From: Pseudomonas silvicola
Lineage (GTDB): Bacteria; Pseudomonadota; Gammaproteobacteria; Pseudomonadales; Pseudomonadaceae
Direction: 5' to 3'
Assembly: GCF_026651855.1 (NCBI RefSeq)
Contig: NZ_CP093280.1
Coordinates: 7,400,501 to 7,464,500 of the forward strand
DNA length: 64,000 nt
The notes beneath the pieces were generated by a model. The model had not been told where the DNA came from. It did no database searches and was given only the letters and a program-made list of their open reading frames with translations. Every line of letters begins with the position of its first letter. Within the stretch, counting starts at the first letter, position 1. Shown piece after piece: positions 31,681 through 43,089 of this stretch. Position numbers and translations under genes: made by a program.

Positions 31681-31815
31681 TATTTAAATATGCCTGCAAG
31701 CGGGACCATGACATCTATTTGTCACGTTTCCGAGTGCGCGAATACTGCTGGTTAATTAAAACCCGGTCCGGCTCTTACTTGTTGAGTCGGCGCGATAACA
31801 CATGAGGTGAATGCG

Positions 31816-33132
31816 ATGCGTATCAGCATCTTCGGTTTGGGTTATGTCGGTGCAGTCTGTGCCGGTTGCCTGTCTGCACGCGGTCACGACGTTGTTGGCG
31901 TGGATATTTCCAAGGCCAAGATTGACCTAATCAACAACGGTAAATCGCCTATTGTCGAACCGGGCCTGGAAGCACTTCTGGCACAAGGGATTCAGAGCGG
32001 CCGCCTGCGCGGTACCACGGACTTCTCGGAGGCGATTCGCGCCACTGACCTGTCGATGCTCTGCGTCGGTACCCCCAGCAAAAAGAATGGCGACCTGGAA
32101 CTCAACTACATCGAATCGGTGTGCCGTGAAATCGGTTTCGTGCTGCGCGAAAAGACCTCGCGCCACACCATCGTGGTGCGCAGCACCGTGCTGCCAGGCA
32201 CCGTCAAGAATGTGGTCATCCCGATCCTGGAAGACTGCTCGGGCAAGAAAGCCGGCGTCGACTTCGGCGTTGCGGTGAACCCTGAATTCCTGCGCGAATC
32301 CACCGCCATCAAGGACTACGACCACCCACCGATGACCGTCATCGGCGAGTTCGACCAGGCCTCTGGTGATGCCCTGCAATCGCTGTACGAAGAACTCGAC
32401 GCACCGATCATCCGCAAGGACATCGAAGTGGCCGAGATGATCAAGTACACCTGCAACGTGTGGCACGCCACCAAGGTGACCTTCGCCAACGAGATCGGCA
32501 ACATCGCCAAGGCCGTGGGCGTCGATGGCCGTGAAGTGATGGACGTGGTGTGCCAGGACAAGGCCCTGAACCTGTCCCAGTACTACATGCGCCCAGGCTT
32601 CGCCTTCGGCGGTTCGTGCCTGCCCAAGGACGTGCGCGCCCTGACCTACCGCGCCAGCTCCCTGGACGTGGATGCCCCGCTGCTCAACTCGCTGATGCGC
32701 AGCAACGTGTCCCAGGTGCAGAACGCCTTCGACATCATCTCCAGCCACGACAAGCGCAAGGTCGCCCTGCTGGGCCTGAGCTTCAAGGCCGGTACCGATG
32801 ACCTGCGCGAAAGCCCGCTGGTCGAACTGGCCGAGATGCTGATCGGCAAGGGCTTCGAGCTGAAGATCTACGACAGCAACGTCGAATACGCCCGCGTCCA
32901 CGGTGCCAACAAGGACTACATCGAATCGAAGATCCCGCACGTGTCCTCGCTGCTGGATTCGGACTTCGACGGCGTGATCAACAACTCCGACGTGATCATC
33001 CTGGGTAACCGCGACGAGAAATTCCGTTCGCTGGTCGAGGCCGTGCCGCACGGCAAGCAGGTCATCGACCTGGTGGGCTTCATGCCCAAGACAACCTGCC
33101 CGGAAGCTCGCACCGAAGGCATCTGCTGGTAA
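31816..33132 (+). CDS. algD: GDP-mannose 6-dehydrogenase
   Basis: A 438-residue cytosolic NAD-dependent enzyme that oxidises GDP-mannose to GDP-mannuronate, the committed step of alginate synthesis. The N-terminal Rossmann motif is IFGLGYVGAVCAG. The catalytic cysteine is C268 in FGGSCLPKDVRAL, at the same number as in P. aeruginosa. GAGGTGA precedes the ATG at 31816; a GTG at 31807 is possible but less likely. It is the first gene of the operon and is followed by a perfect hairpin. Confidence 0.97.
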   Translation: MRISIFGLGYVGAVCAGCLSARGHDVVGVDISKAKIDLINNGKSPIVEPGLEALLAQGIQSGRLRGTTDFSEAIRATDLSMLCVGTPSKKNGDLELNYIESVCREIGFVLREKTSRHTIVVRSTVLPGTVKNVVIPILEDCSGKKAGVDFGVAVNPEFLRESTAIKDYDHPPMTVIGEFDQASGDALQSLYEELDAPIIRKDIEVAEMIKYTCNVWHATKVTFANEIGNIAKAVGVDGREVMDVVCQDKALNLSQYYMRPGFAFGGSCLPKDVRALTYRASSLDVDAPLLNSLMRSNVSQVQNAFDIISSHDKRKVALLGLSFKAGTDDLRESPLVELAEMLIGKGFELKIYDSNVEYARVHGANKDYIESKIPHVSSLLDSDFDGVINNSDVIILGNRDEKFRSLVEAVPHGKQVIDLVGFMPKTTCPEARTEGICW

Positions 33133-33139
33133 GGCCGCG

Positions 33140-33165
33140 GGGCCTGCCGGTCCGCCGGCAGGCCC
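33140..33165. repeat. Intercistronic hairpin between algD and alg8
   Basis: gggcctgccgg (33140-33150) and ccggcaggccc (33155-33165) pair perfectly around a 4-base loop, 8 bases past the algD stop. No T tract follows. It probably stabilises or partly terminates the algD message. Confidence 0.85.
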
Positions 33166-33204
33166 GCTCCACCCCTTGCCCGACAATCGATACGGACGCA
33201 GATC

Positions 33205-34686
33205 ATGCACAGGCTAAAACACGGTCTTCTCCAGGCCGCCGGATGGTTGTTCTACCTGACATTGCTGATGGCAATCGCCCTGGCGTTGCCGACGACGCTT
33301 TTCGACTCCCAGTCGAAAGACTTCATTTTCCTGGTGGGCGCCGTGGGTATCTGGCGCTACTCCATGGGCGCCACGCACTTCGTGCGGGGCATGCTGTTCC
33401 TGTACGTGGTCTACCCGCGCCTGCGCCGCAAGGTGCAGAAACTGGGCGACGCCGCCGCCCCCAGCCACGTATTCCTGATGGTCACCAGTTTTCGCATCGA
33501 CGCCCTGACCACCGCCCAGGTGTACAGCTCGGTGATCCGCGAGGCCATCGAGTGTGGCTATCCCACTACCGTGGTCTGTTCGCTGGTGGAAATGTCCGAT
33601 GAACTGCTGGTCAAGGCGCTGTGGGCCAAGATGGCCCCGCCTGACCGTGTCTCCCTGGACTTCGTGCGCATCGCCGGCACCGGCAAGCGCGACGGCCTGG
33701 CGTTCGGTTTCCGTGCTATCTCCCGCCACTTGCCCGACGACAACGCAGTGGTAGCGGTGATCGACGGCGACACCGTGCTGGCCGAAGGCTGCGTGCGCAA
33801 GACCGTGCCCTGGTTCAAGCTTTACGAAAACGTCGGCGGCCTGACCACCAACGAATTCTGCGAAGTGCGCGGCGGCTACATCATGAGCGAATGGCACAAG
33901 CTGCGTTTCGCCCAGCGCCACATCAACATGTGCTCCATGGCCCTGTCCAAGCGCGTGCTGACCATGACCGGGCGCATGTCGGTGTTCCGCGCCACCGTGG
34001 TCACCAACCCCGAATTCATCGCCGATGTGGAAAGCGACTCGCTTGAACACTGGCGCCTGGGCCGCTTCAAGTTCCTGACCGGCGACGACAAGTCCAGCTG
34101 GTTCAGCCTGATGCGCCTGGGTTACGACACCTTCTACGTGCCTGACGCCGCCATCAACACGGTGGAGCACCCGCCCGAGAAGAGCTTCCTCAAGGCCAGC
34201 CGCAAACTGATGTACCGCTGGTATGGCAACAACCTGCGCCAGAACTCCCGTGCCCTGGGCCTAGGCGTGCGCCGCCTGGGGGTGTTCACCAGCATCGTGC
34301 TGTTCGACCAGCGTGTGTCCATGTGGACCAGCCTGCTGGGCCTGACCGTGGCCATCATCGCCACGTTGAAATTCAACATCGCGTTCCTGCTGGGTTACCT
34401 GCTGTGGATCGGCATCACCCGATTGATCCTGACCGTCATGTTGTTGTGCTCAGGGCACTCGGTGGGGCCTGCCTATCCGGTGATCCTGTATTACAACCAG
34501 ATCGTCGGCGCACTGATGAAGATCTATGTCTTCTTCCGCCTCGACAAGCAGTCCTGGACCCGCCAGCCCACCGTGCTCAAACGTGATCTCGCCAGCTTTC
34601 AACAATGGTTCAACACCTGGTCTTCCCGGACCATGACGTTCTCGGCCGCCAGCATCTTCGTCGCTGTGCTGTTCGTGATCGTGTGA
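33205..34686 (+). CDS. alg8: Alginate polymerase, glycosyltransferase Alg8
   Basis: A 493-residue inner-membrane GT2 glycosyltransferase that polymerises mannuronate from GDP-mannuronate. N-terminal membrane helices (residues 10-70) precede the cytosolic catalytic domain, with [13 protein letters not shown] carrying the nucleotide-binding aspartates, then [12 protein letters not shown] and YRWYGNN. C-terminal membrane helices follow (about 370-490). It works with Alg44 and requires c-di-GMP bound to Alg44. Confidence 0.96.
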   Translation: MHRLKHGLLQAAGWLFYLTLLMAIALALPTTLFDSQSKDFIFLVGAVGIWRYSMGATHFVRGMLFLYVVYPRLRRKVQKLGDAAAPSHVFLMVTSFRIDALTTAQVYSSVIREAIECGYPTTVVCSLVEMSDELLVKALWAKMAPPDRVSLDFVRIAGTGKRDGLAFGFRAISRHLPDDNAVVAVIDGDTVLAEGCVRKTVPWFKLYENVGGLTTNEFCEVRGGYIMSEWHKLRFAQRHINMCSMALSKRVLTMTGRMSVFRATVVTNPEFIADVESDSLEHWRLGRFKFLTGDDKSSWFSLMRLGYDTFYVPDAAINTVEHPPEKSFLKASRKLMYRWYGNNLRQNSRALGLGVRRLGVFTSIVLFDQRVSMWTSLLGLTVAIIATLKFNIAFLLGYLLWIGITRLILTVMLLCSGHSVGPAYPVILYYNQIVGALMKIYVFFRLDKQSWTRQPTVLKRDLASFQQWFNTWSSRTMTFSAASIFVAVLFVIV

Positions 34687-34721
34687 GCCGGACACTAATG
34701 GATTAAGTAGGAAATACCGCC

Positions 34722-35888
34722 ATGAATAATGCCGTGAACGTGAACGTTGTGCATGAATCCGAAGCCCAGCGCCAGCATGCCCGGGTCAAGCTGCCCGCCA
34801 AGCTGCGCTACCAGGGGCCCAACCGCGAAACCATCGAAGTTCGCATCGAAGACCTGTCGGCCGGCGGCCTGGCGTTCAACGCGCCCAAGCCACTGAAAGA
34901 AGGCGAAGTGCACCGCGGGCGCCTGATGTTCGTCATCGACACCCTGGGCCTGGGCATGGATATCGAATTCCAGGTGCGCTCCTACAACGATGCCACCGGC
35001 CGTGTGGGTTGCCAGTTCCAGAACCTGGAACAGCAGGACATCGCCACCATGCGCCACCTGATCACCTCGCACCTGAGTGGCGAGATCATCAGCGTCGGCG
35101 ACGTGCTGGGCACCCTGCAACGTGACAACTTCACCAAGGCCCGCCGCGACAAGAAAGTCGGTGGCGGCCAGTCGGCCATGGCCCGCCTGCGCGCCGTGAC
35201 CTTCAGCGCCGGCGTCTTCGTGGTGGGCCTGGCGGCTTTCGGTTTCGTGCTCAAGTCGGTATATGGCCTGTATTTCGTCACCCATGCCCAGGCGGGCCTG
35301 GTGTCGGCGCCCTCGATGAACATCACCATGCCGCGCGACGGCACCGTGCAAAGCCTGGTGGGTGCAGACGGCGTGGCACCCAAGGGCGCGCCACTGGCGA
35401 CCTTCAGCACCAGCATGCTCGACGTGCTGAAAGGCAACCTGGACCCTGACCAACTGCAACCCGAGAAGATCACCGAGCTGTTCGGCAAGCAAATGACCGG
35501 CACCCTCACCTCCCCCTGCGACTGCACCGTGGGCCAGCAACTGGTCGCCGACGGCCAGTACGCCAGCAAGGGCGATGTGATCTTTACCCTGGTACCGCGC
35601 AACACCACCGCCAACGTCGAAGCGCGCTTTGCCTACCGCCAGTTCGGCGACATCACCCCGGGCACCGCGGTGAACTTCCAGGTGGCCGGCGACGACAGCG
35701 TACGCCACGGCAAGGTGGTCAACGCCACCAGCATCAACCCGCTGGACCTGTCCTCGGACCTGCGCGTGCAGATCCAGCCCGACGAGCCATTGAACAGCAA
35801 CCTCACCGGCCGTGCCGTCGACGTCAGCAGCGACCGTGGGCCGTCGCTGAACTGGCTGATGGACAAAGCCATGGCCGCTGGCCAGTAA
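34722..35888 (+). CDS. alg44: Alginate co-polymerase Alg44 (PilZ c-di-GMP receptor)
   Basis: A 388-residue inner-membrane protein. The N-terminal cytosolic PilZ domain has R17-QHA-R21 and D44-L-S46, the same residues that bind c-di-GMP in P. aeruginosa Alg44, so second-messenger control is conserved. One membrane segment (about residues 160-185) leads to a periplasmic domain resembling membrane-fusion proteins (ITMPRDGTVQSLVG, TLTSPCDCTVGQQLVADGQY). It lies 35 bases after alg8. Confidence 0.97.
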   Translation: MNNAVNVNVVHESEAQRQHARVKLPAKLRYQGPNRETIEVRIEDLSAGGLAFNAPKPLKEGEVHRGRLMFVIDTLGLGMDIEFQVRSYNDATGRVGCQFQNLEQQDIATMRHLITSHLSGEIISVGDVLGTLQRDNFTKARRDKKVGGGQSAMARLRAVTFSAGVFVVGLAAFGFVLKSVYGLYFVTHAQAGLVSAPSMNITMPRDGTVQSLVGADGVAPKGAPLATFSTSMLDVLKGNLDPDQLQPEKITELFGKQMTGTLTSPCDCTVGQQLVADGQYASKGDVIFTLVPRNTTANVEARFAYRQFGDITPGTAVNFQVAGDDSVRHGKVVNATSINPLDLSSDLRVQIQPDEPLNSNLTGRAVDVSSDRGPSLNWLMDKAMAAGQ

Positions 35889-35910
35889 GCCGGAATCGAG
35901 GAGAACACCT

Positions 35911-37329
35911 GTGGCTAGCACTCTAAGAATATTGCCAGGATCTGCGCTGTTGGGCCTGGCCGTCGCGATCGGCCTGGCCGGTTGCGCGGGCCTGCCGGAC
36001 CAGCGTCTGGCCAACGAAGCCTTGAAGCGTGGCGACACGGCGCTGGCCCAGCAGAACTATCAGCAACTGGCAGACCTGGGCTACACCGAAGCCCAGGTGG
36101 GCCTGGCCGATATCCAGGTGGGAACCCGCGACCCCGAGCAGCTTCGCCAGGCCGAGGCCACCTACCGCGCCGCGGCCGATACCTCGCCGCGAGCCCAGGC
36201 CCGCCTGGGGCGCCTGCTGGCCCTCAAGCCGCACCCCACCGAGGCCGAACAGCGTGAAGCCGAAGGCCTGCTGAAGAAAGCGTTCGCCAATGGCGAGGGC
36301 AACACCCTGACGCCGCTGGCCATGCTCTACCTGCAATACCCCAACACCTTCCCGGGCGTGAACGCCCAGGAAAAGATCAACCAGTGGCAGGCCGCCGGCT
36401 ACGCCGAGGCGAACCTGGCGCAAGTCCTGGTCTACCGCATCCAGGGCACCTACGACCAGCACCTGGACGACGTCGAAAACCTGTGCCGCAAGGCCTTGAA
36501 CGTGGCCGACGTGTGCTACGTGGAACTGGCCACCGTGTACCAGAAACGCCAGCAGACCGACCGCCAGCAAGCCTTGCTCGCGCAGTTGCAGGCCGCCTAC
36601 GCCCGCGGCGCCGTTCCAGCGATGCGCGTGGACGCCGTGGCTCGCGTGCTGGGGGATGCCACCCTGGGCCAGACCGACGAGAAAACCGCCCAGGCGATGC
36701 TGGAAAAGATCGCCCCGGTGTACCCGGCCTCGTGGGTCAGCCTGGCGCAGTTGCTGTACGACTTCCCGGAACTGGGTGACGTCGACAAGATGATGGAATA
36801 CCTGGACAAGGGCCGCAACGCCGACCAGCCGCGCGCCGAGCTGCTGCTGGGCAAGGTCTACTACGAAGGCAAGCTGGTGCTGCCGGACGCGAAGAAGGCC
36901 GAGCAGCACCTCAAGGCTGCCGCGCCCACCCAGGTCAGCGCTCATTACTACCTGGGCCAGATCTACCGCCGTGGCTACCTGGGCGAACCGGAGCCACAGA
37001 AGGCCGTGGACAACCTGCTGGTCGCGGCCCGCGGTGGCCAGGCCAGCGCCGACTTCGCCCTGGCCCAGCTGTATTCGGGCGGCCGTGGCACCCAGCCAAA
37101 CCCGGTGTACGCCTACCTGTTCGTGCAACTGGCCAAGGCCCAGCCCGAACCGGCCCAGCCGGTGCTGGACCTGGCCACGCAACTGGAAACCACCCTGTCA
37201 CCTGACCAGCGCGCCCAGGCCCAGCAACTGCTGCAGCAAGAACAGCGAGTGCGCGGTGCCATGAACCAGAACAGCAGCATTGCCCTGCAGACGCTGGAAG
37301 ACGAAGACGGTGAGGACAAATCGCTATGA
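35911..37329 (+). CDS. algK: Alginate export lipoprotein AlgK
   Basis: A 472-residue outer-membrane lipoprotein starting at GTG with GAGGAG upstream. The lipobox is LAGC (C25). The rest is a solenoid of Sel1/TPR-like repeats (for example [20 protein letters not shown] and [20 protein letters not shown]). AlgK guides AlgE into the membrane and connects the polymerase to the porin across the periplasm. Its stop overlaps the algE ATG by 4 bases. Confidence 0.95.
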   Translation: MASTLRILPGSALLGLAVAIGLAGCAGLPDQRLANEALKRGDTALAQQNYQQLADLGYTEAQVGLADIQVGTRDPEQLRQAEATYRAAADTSPRAQARLGRLLALKPHPTEAEQREAEGLLKKAFANGEGNTLTPLAMLYLQYPNTFPGVNAQEKINQWQAAGYAEANLAQVLVYRIQGTYDQHLDDVENLCRKALNVADVCYVELATVYQKRQQTDRQQALLAQLQAAYARGAVPAMRVDAVARVLGDATLGQTDEKTAQAMLEKIAPVYPASWVSLAQLLYDFPELGDVDKMMEYLDKGRNADQPRAELLLGKVYYEGKLVLPDAKKAEQHLKAAAPTQVSAHYYLGQIYRRGYLGEPEPQKAVDNLLVAARGGQASADFALAQLYSGGRGTQPNPVYAYLFVQLAKAQPEPAQPVLDLATQLETTLSPDQRAQAQQLLQQEQRVRGAMNQNSSIALQTLEDEDGEDKSL

Positions 37330-38804
37330 AGTTGAACCAATGGATGAAGGCCGGCATCGGCCTCGGCTTCGCCGCCCTGTGGTCCTGCCCGACATTGGCG
37401 GCACTGACCGCCGACCAGAATTTCGGTATCGAGATCAAAGGTACCCTGCAATCGGAAGATGACCGCGACCTGGGCACCCGTTCCGGCGGCGACGTCAACG
37501 GCCTGGGCCTGGACCTGCGCCCTTGGGCCTACGGCCAATGGGGTGACTGGAGCGCCTATGCGATGGGCCAGTTGGTCACCGCCACCGACACCATCCAGAC
37601 CGATACCTTGCAAGAATCCAATGTCACCAGCGACAGCACCGCCAAAGGCCGCGAGCAGAAAAAGAACTACCTGGCCATGCGCGAATTCTGGGTCGGCTAC
37701 AGCGGCTTCACGCCCTACCCCGGCGAGATCCTCAAGTTCGGCCGCCAACGCCTGCGCAACGACGACGGCGAATGGAAAGACACCAACATCGAAGCCCTGA
37801 ACTGGGACTTCGACACCACCCTGCTGCGTGCCCATGCCGGCGTTGCCGAGCGCTTCAGCGAATACCGCACCGACCTCACCGAGCTGTCGGCCAGCGACAA
37901 GGACGTGCTGCACGCTTACGGCGATGTCTCGTACCAGTGGACCCCCGGCCAATGGGTCGGCCTGCGCGCCCACCACACCCATGACAGCGGCAGCCTGCCC
38001 CATACCGGCGAGGCCATTGACGATTCGGACAAGAGCAGCACCGGCGACCTGACCTGGCTGGGCCTTGAAGCCGACAGCGACGCCTACAACCACGACAACC
38101 TGAACAACATCAACTACTGGGGCAGCCTGACGTTCATGTCCGGCAACCGCGACAGCATCGGCAGCAACGTGGTGAACGGCCAGACCGTGGCCGGCGACAA
38201 GAGCAGCGGCCACGTCAACGGCTGGGCCACCGACCTGGGCCTGCGCGTGCACCTTGACCCGAACTGGCAGGTAGGCGGCGCCTACTCGCGTGCCAGCCGC
38301 GACTACGAACAGAACGGCCTGCAAAGCAACCGCTCGACCTGGACCGGTACCCGTGCCCGCGTCGCCCGCTTCGGCGAAGCCTACCAGGCCGAGATGGCCA
38401 ATACCCAGACCGCCTCGCTGTTTGCCTCCTGGCAACTGCGCGACGAATACGACGCCAGCCTGATCTACCACAAATTCTGGCGTGTCGACGGCAACCAGGG
38501 CATCGGCACCAGCACCCTGGATGCGGTGAACACCACCTTCGACCCGGAAAACCCGACCGATATCACCTCCATCAGCTCGCTGCCGTTGTCCGACGGTGAC
38601 AAAGACCTGGGTCAGGAAATGGATCTGGTGGTGTCCAAGTACTTCAAGCAAGGCCTGTTACCTGCGGCCCTCAGCCAATCCCTGGACGAGCCGTCGGCCC
38701 TGGTGCGCCTGCGCGCCGGTGTGTTCAAGCCCGGCTCGGCCTATGGCAACCAGGTGGACAACTACATGCACCGCGCCTTCATCGACGTGATCTGGCGCTT
38801 CTGA
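37326..38804 (+). CDS. algE: Alginate outer-membrane porin AlgE
   Basis: A 492-residue beta-barrel channel that secretes alginate. The signal peptide ([20 protein letters not shown], cleavage near ALA) is followed by alternating amphipathic strands such as [20 protein letters not shown] and the C-terminal aromatic residue of outer-membrane proteins (VIWRF). It overlaps algK and is followed closely by algG. Confidence 0.96.
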   Translation: MKLNQWMKAGIGLGFAALWSCPTLAALTADQNFGIEIKGTLQSEDDRDLGTRSGGDVNGLGLDLRPWAYGQWGDWSAYAMGQLVTATDTIQTDTLQESNVTSDSTAKGREQKKNYLAMREFWVGYSGFTPYPGEILKFGRQRLRNDDGEWKDTNIEALNWDFDTTLLRAHAGVAERFSEYRTDLTELSASDKDVLHAYGDVSYQWTPGQWVGLRAHHTHDSGSLPHTGEAIDDSDKSSTGDLTWLGLEADSDAYNHDNLNNINYWGSLTFMSGNRDSIGSNVVNGQTVAGDKSSGHVNGWATDLGLRVHLDPNWQVGGAYSRASRDYEQNGLQSNRSTWTGTRARVARFGEAYQAEMANTQTASLFASWQLRDEYDASLIYHKFWRVDGNQGIGTSTLDAVNTTFDPENPTDITSISSLPLSDGDKDLGQEMDLVVSKYFKQGLLPAALSQSLDEPSALVRLRAGVFKPGSAYGNQVDNYMHRAFIDVIWRF

Positions 38805-38830
38805 TGCGACTGCGAAGGGAGTGCGATGAC

Positions 38831-40423
38831 ATGATGAACAGCGACAGATCACCGTTGCCAACAGCCTTGCTGGCCACCGCGCTGCTGCTGGCCAGCGGCG
38901 CCGCCCTGGCCAGTGCCCCGGCCGCACACCCGGCAGCGGCACCGGCGCCAGACGAAGCCAAGACCCTGCAACAGGCCAAGACCTACACCGTGACCACCGC
39001 ACCGCCGGAGTCGCTGGAACTGGCCGCGCCGAAACTGCCCGACCTGACCGGCTATACCGCCCAGGCCGTGGCGGCCAAGATCGACCGCCGCAAGCCGGGC
39101 AAGGTCACGGTCAAGCGCATGCTGCAGGAAGACGTGCTGAAGGAATTCATTGGCGGCGACAACAAGATGGCAGAGTGGGTGAACCGCCAGCACGGGATTC
39201 CCCAGGCCATCTTCGTCGAGGACGGCTACGTCAACCTCACCGAGCTGACCAAAAAGCTGCCCAAGCAGTACATCCGCGAAACCGCGCCGGGTGTTTACCT
39301 GGCCCGCTTGCCTATCGTGGTCGGCCACAACGGCGTGTTCGAAGTCGACAAGCAGACCAAGGAACTGCGCCTGTCCCAGGAGGGCGGCGCATTCATCGTC
39401 AACGACGGCAAGCTGTTCCTGCGCGACACCCGGGTGCTGGGCTGGCGCGAGGCCGACAACGGCCCGTCCACCTTCCGCCAGCCCAAGGAGTTCCGCCCGT
39501 TCCTGCTGTCCTGGGGTGGCACCGAGACCTACATGGTCAACACGGTGATGGCGAGCATGGGCTACAACCAGTCCAAGTCCTATGGCGTGAGTATTTCCCA
39601 GTACACCCCGAACATGAGCGCGCAGATGGGCCGCGGCCAGCCAACCGGCTGGATCATCGGCAGCACCTTCTCGGACATGTGGTACGGCTTCTACTGCTAT
39701 GAAACCCGAGACTTCGTGGTCAAGAGCAACACTTACCACGACAACATCATCTACGGCATCGACCCCCACGACCGTTCCCACGGCCTGATCATCGCCGACA
39801 ACACCGTGTACGGGACGAAGAAGAAGCACGGCATCATCGTGTCGCGGGAAGTGAACGACAGCTTCATCATCAACAACCGCAGCTACGACAACCACCTCTC
39901 GGGCGTGGTGATCGACCGTAACAGCGTGGGCAACCTGGTGGCCTACAACAAGATCTACAAGAACCACACTGACGGCATCACCCTGTACGAGAGCGCCGAC
40001 AACCTGCTGTGGGGCAACGAGCTGCTGGGCAACAAGCGCCACGGTATTCGCGTGCGCAACAGCACCAACATCCGCCTCTACGAGAACAAGGCGCTGGCCA
40101 ACGGTTTGACCGGTGTGTACGGGCACATCAAGGACCTGAGCAACACCGACCGCAACATCAAGCTCGACCCCTTCGATGCACAGGTGTCGCTGATCCTGGT
40201 GGGCGGCGAACTGGCCGGCAACGGTACCGGGCCATTGTCCATCGACTCGCCCCTGTCGGTGGAGCTGTACCGGGTGTCGATGCTCGCGCCGACCAAATCC
40301 AGCGGCATCAGCTTCACCGGCATCCTGGGTGACCGCCAGGCGGAAATCATGGACCTGATGGTACGCCAACAAAAAGCCGTGCTGATCGACCCCGTCGAAC
40401 GCCAGACCGAAATGCAGGACTGA
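38831..40423 (+). CDS. algG: Mannuronan C5-epimerase AlgG
   Basis: A 530-residue periplasmic right-handed beta-helix enzyme that turns mannuronate into guluronate within the polymer. The signal peptide is MMNSDRSPLPTALLATALLL, cleaved near LA-S. The CASH repeats hold the catalytic DPHD motif at about residues 311-314 (YGIDPHDRSHG). Start chosen at 38831 with GGGAG upstream; an ATG at 38804 that overlaps the algE stop would add nine residues. It also forms part of the export scaffold. Confidence 0.95.
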   Translation: MMNSDRSPLPTALLATALLLASGAALASAPAAHPAAAPAPDEAKTLQQAKTYTVTTAPPESLELAAPKLPDLTGYTAQAVAAKIDRRKPGKVTVKRMLQEDVLKEFIGGDNKMAEWVNRQHGIPQAIFVEDGYVNLTELTKKLPKQYIRETAPGVYLARLPIVVGHNGVFEVDKQTKELRLSQEGGAFIVNDGKLFLRDTRVLGWREADNGPSTFRQPKEFRPFLLSWGGTETYMVNTVMASMGYNQSKSYGVSISQYTPNMSAQMGRGQPTGWIIGSTFSDMWYGFYCYETRDFVVKSNTYHDNIIYGIDPHDRSHGLIIADNTVYGTKKKHGIIVSREVNDSFIINNRSYDNHLSGVVIDRNSVGNLVAYNKIYKNHTDGITLYESADNLLWGNELLGNKRHGIRVRNSTNIRLYENKALANGLTGVYGHIKDLSNTDRNIKLDPFDAQVSLILVGGELAGNGTGPLSIDSPLSVELYRVSMLAPTKSSGISFTGILGDRQAEIMDLMVRQQKAVLIDPVERQTEMQD

Positions 40424-40425
40424 GG

Positions 40426-41883
40426 ATGAATTTCATGCACCCCACATTGATCAAGCTGCTCAGCCTGTCGGGCCTTGCCGCCGCGATGCTGGCCGCCAAC
40501 GGCGCCAAGGCCCAGGACTTCGCCGCGCCCAAATACGAAGCCGCCCCCTGCTGCAGCCTGTGCCCGGCGGCCCATGACGCCAAGAACTACGTGACCCGCT
40601 ACCAGCAGAACTTCACCACCCTGGTACAGGCCCAGGGCGACTGGCTGTTCCGTACCCAGGAAGACCTGCGTACCGAGTTCGACACCACCCCCGAAGGCTA
40701 CCGCCGCCTGCAGCAACTGCACGACGCGTTCAAGAGCAAGGGCATCGAGCTGGTGCTGGTGTACCAGCCCACCCGTGGCCTGGTGGACCGCAACAAACTG
40801 TTCCCGGCCGACCGCGACAAGTTCGACTACGACAAGGCGCTGAAAAACTACCAGGCCATGCTCAAGCGCTTCGCCAGCATGGGCTACAACGTGCCGGACC
40901 TGTCGCCGCTGACCAACGAACAGCAGGCCCACGACTTCTATTTCCGCGGCGACCAGCACTGGACCCCGTATGGCGCCCAGCGCACCGCCAAGATCGTGGC
41001 CGACACCGTGAAGAAGATGCCGGCCTTCGCCGACGTGCCCAAGCGTGAATTCGAAACCCACCTGTCCGGGCGCATGGGCAAGACCGGCACCTTGCACAAC
41101 ATGGCAGGCCAGCTGTGCGGCACCAGCTACGCCATCCAGTACATGGACCAGTTCACCACCGAACCCAAGGGCGAGGCTTCCGACAGCGACCTGTTCAGCG
41201 ACGCCGGTACCCCGCAGATCACCCTGGTGGGCACCAGCCACAGTGGCAAGAACTACAACTTCTCCGGGTTCCTGGAACAGGACATTGGCGCCGACATCCT
41301 CAACGTGGCCTTCCCCGGCGGCGGCCTGGAAGGGTCGATGCTGCAGTACCTGGGCAGCGACGACTTCCAGAAGCACCCGCCGAAGATCCTCATCTGGGAA
41401 TTCTCGCCGCTGTACCGCCTGGACCAGGAGACCATCTACCGGCAAATGATGTCGATGCTGGACAACGGTTGCGAAGGCAAGCCGGCCGAACTGCAAGCCA
41501 GTGCCACGCTGAAGACCGGCAAGAACGAACTGCTGGTGAACGGGCGCAACGGCATCAAGGACCTGCACAACGGCAACCACCAGATCGACATCAAGTTCGC
41601 CGACACCTCGGTGAAAACCCTGCACGCCACCCTCTGGTACCTGAATGGCCGCCACGAGGACCTGAAAATCGAGAAACCCGAAACATCCGAAACCGACGGG
41701 CGCTTTGCCTTCGAGTTGCGCAACGACGAGGACTGGGCTTCGCAGAACCTGCTGGCCCTTGAGGTGCAAGGCCCGGACGCCGGGCAGGCACCGCAGAAAG
41801 TCGAAGCCACCGTGTGCAAGCGCAACGTCTTCCCCGGCGTTCAGCAATCACCGAAACAACAGAACGCCCAAGCCGGACTGTGA
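40426..41883 (+). CDS. algX: Alginate O-acetyltransferase AlgX
   Basis: A 485-residue periplasmic SGNH-type acetyltransferase with a C-terminal carbohydrate-binding module. The signal peptide ends near AKA (about residue 29). Catalytic residues are D176 and H178 in RGDQHWTP and S271 in GTSHSGKNY, close to the P. aeruginosa positions 174/176/269. The final 130 residues are the beta-sandwich binding module. It completes acetylation of mannuronate during export. It lies 2 bases after algG. Confidence 0.96.
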   Translation: MNFMHPTLIKLLSLSGLAAAMLAANGAKAQDFAAPKYEAAPCCSLCPAAHDAKNYVTRYQQNFTTLVQAQGDWLFRTQEDLRTEFDTTPEGYRRLQQLHDAFKSKGIELVLVYQPTRGLVDRNKLFPADRDKFDYDKALKNYQAMLKRFASMGYNVPDLSPLTNEQQAHDFYFRGDQHWTPYGAQRTAKIVADTVKKMPAFADVPKREFETHLSGRMGKTGTLHNMAGQLCGTSYAIQYMDQFTTEPKGEASDSDLFSDAGTPQITLVGTSHSGKNYNFSGFLEQDIGADILNVAFPGGGLEGSMLQYLGSDDFQKHPPKILIWEFSPLYRLDQETIYRQMMSMLDNGCEGKPAELQASATLKTGKNELLVNGRNGIKDLHNGNHQIDIKFADTSVKTLHATLWYLNGRHEDLKIEKPETSETDGRFAFELRNDEDWASQNLLALEVQGPDAGQAPQKVEATVCKRNVFPGVQQSPKQQNAQAGL

Positions 41884-41891
41884 GGTCAATC

Positions 41892-43019
41892 ATGAACCGC
41901 GCCAACGTACTCAAGCACCTGCTGGCCCCGACGCTGTTGGGCCTGGCCATGTTCGCCGCCAACGCCCAGGCTGCCGCGCCCTTGCACCCGCCACAGGGTT
42001 ACCTGGCGGCCGTGGACAAGTTCAAGACCAGCCCCAACGACCAGGGCTGCCAGGCCATGCCGGCGCCCTACACCCAGAGCCTGCAGTTTCGCAGCAAGTA
42101 CGAAGGTTCGGACAAGACCCGTTCGACCTTCAATGCCTCGTCCGATAAAGCCTTCCGTGATGCCACCAAGGACATCACCAACATGGAGCGCGGCATCAGC
42201 AAGCAGGTGATGGTGTACATGCGCGACGGCAACCCGCAGGAACTGGACTGCACCCTGAACTGGCTGACCGCCTGGGCCCAGGCCGACGCACTGATGTCCA
42301 AGGACTTCAACCACACCGGCAAGTCCATGCGCAAATGGGCACTGGGCAGCATGGCCTCGGCCTACGTGCGCCTGAAGTTCTCCGACTCCCACCCACTGGC
42401 CAACCACCAGCAGCAGACCCAGGTCATCGAAGCCTGGTTCGGGCGCCTGGCCGACCAGGTGGTGAGCGACTGGAACAACCTGCCGCTGGACCACACCAAT
42501 AACCACTCGTACTGGGCGGCCTGGTCGGTCATGGCTACCTCCGTGGCCCTGGACCGCCGCGACCTGTTCGACTGGGCAGTGAAGGAATACAAGATCGGCG
42601 CCAACCAGGTCGATGCCGACGGTTTCCTGCCCAATGAAGTCAAGCGCCAGCAGCGCGCCCTGGCCTACCACAACTACGCCCTGCCACCGCTGTCGATGAT
42701 CGCCAGCTTTGCCCAGGCCAACGGTGTGGATTTGCGCCAGGAAAACAACGGTGCCCTCAAGCGCCTGGGCGACAAGGTGCTGGCAGGGGTGAAAGACCCG
42801 AGCATCTTCGAAGCGAAGAACGGCAAGGACCAGGACATGACCGACCTGAAGGTGGACAGCAAATTCGCCTGGCTCGAACCCTGGTGCAGCCTCTATACCT
42901 GCCCGCCTGATGCCTTGCAGCGCAAGCATGAAGGCCAGCCGTTCAAGACCTTCCGCCTGGGCGGCGACCTGACCAAGGTCTACGACCCCGAGCATGAGAA
43001 AGGCAACAAGGGCTCGTAG
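41892..43019 (+). CDS. algL: Alginate lyase AlgL
   Basis: A 375-residue periplasmic family-5 polysaccharide lyase with a signal peptide ([20 protein letters not shown], cut after AQA). The active-site loop [13 protein letters not shown] (His near residue 205) and [16 protein letters not shown] (Arg and Tyr) are kept. It clears alginate that escapes into the periplasm. Start at 41892; the open frame from 41814 lies inside algX. Confidence 0.96.
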   Translation: MNRANVLKHLLAPTLLGLAMFAANAQAAAPLHPPQGYLAAVDKFKTSPNDQGCQAMPAPYTQSLQFRSKYEGSDKTRSTFNASSDKAFRDATKDITNMERGISKQVMVYMRDGNPQELDCTLNWLTAWAQADALMSKDFNHTGKSMRKWALGSMASAYVRLKFSDSHPLANHQQQTQVIEAWFGRLADQVVSDWNNLPLDHTNNHSYWAAWSVMATSVALDRRDLFDWAVKEYKIGANQVDADGFLPNEVKRQQRALAYHNYALPPLSMIASFAQANGVDLRQENNGALKRLGDKVLAGVKDPSIFEAKNGKDQDMTDLKVDSKFAWLEPWCSLYTCPPDALQRKHEGQPFKTFRLGGDLTKVYDPEHEKGNKGS

Positions 43020-43023
43020 CACT

Positions 43024-43053
43024 TGTAGCCGCTGCCGTCAGGCAGCGGCTACA
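43024..43053. repeat. Perfect 13-bp hairpin between algL and algI
   Basis: tgtagccgctgcc (43024-43036) pairs exactly with ggcagcggctaca (43041-43053). It belongs to the GTAGCCGC repeat family and lies just after the algL stop, dividing the export genes from the acetylation genes. Confidence 0.9.
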
Positions 43054-43089
43054 GGCGGTAACCGGACGTAATCACCCCCTGGAATAAAT

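Larger units (their letters stand above)
30987..31815 (+). promoter_or_regulatory. Long AT-rich leader and promoter region of the alginate operon
   Basis: 829 bases without a gene, clearly richer in A and T than the flanks. It carries T runs (31140-31165), AT words such as tatttaaata (31681-31690), and several palindromes. By family knowledge algD promoters are controlled by AlgU (sigma-22), AlgR, AlgB and AmrZ from distant sites, so a long upstream region is expected. I saw no exact AlgR box. Confidence 0.7.

Noticed and set aside
40078-41847. 589-codon minus-strand frame opposite algG and algX
   Set aside because: Shadow of well-conserved alginate genes in a GC-rich sequence.
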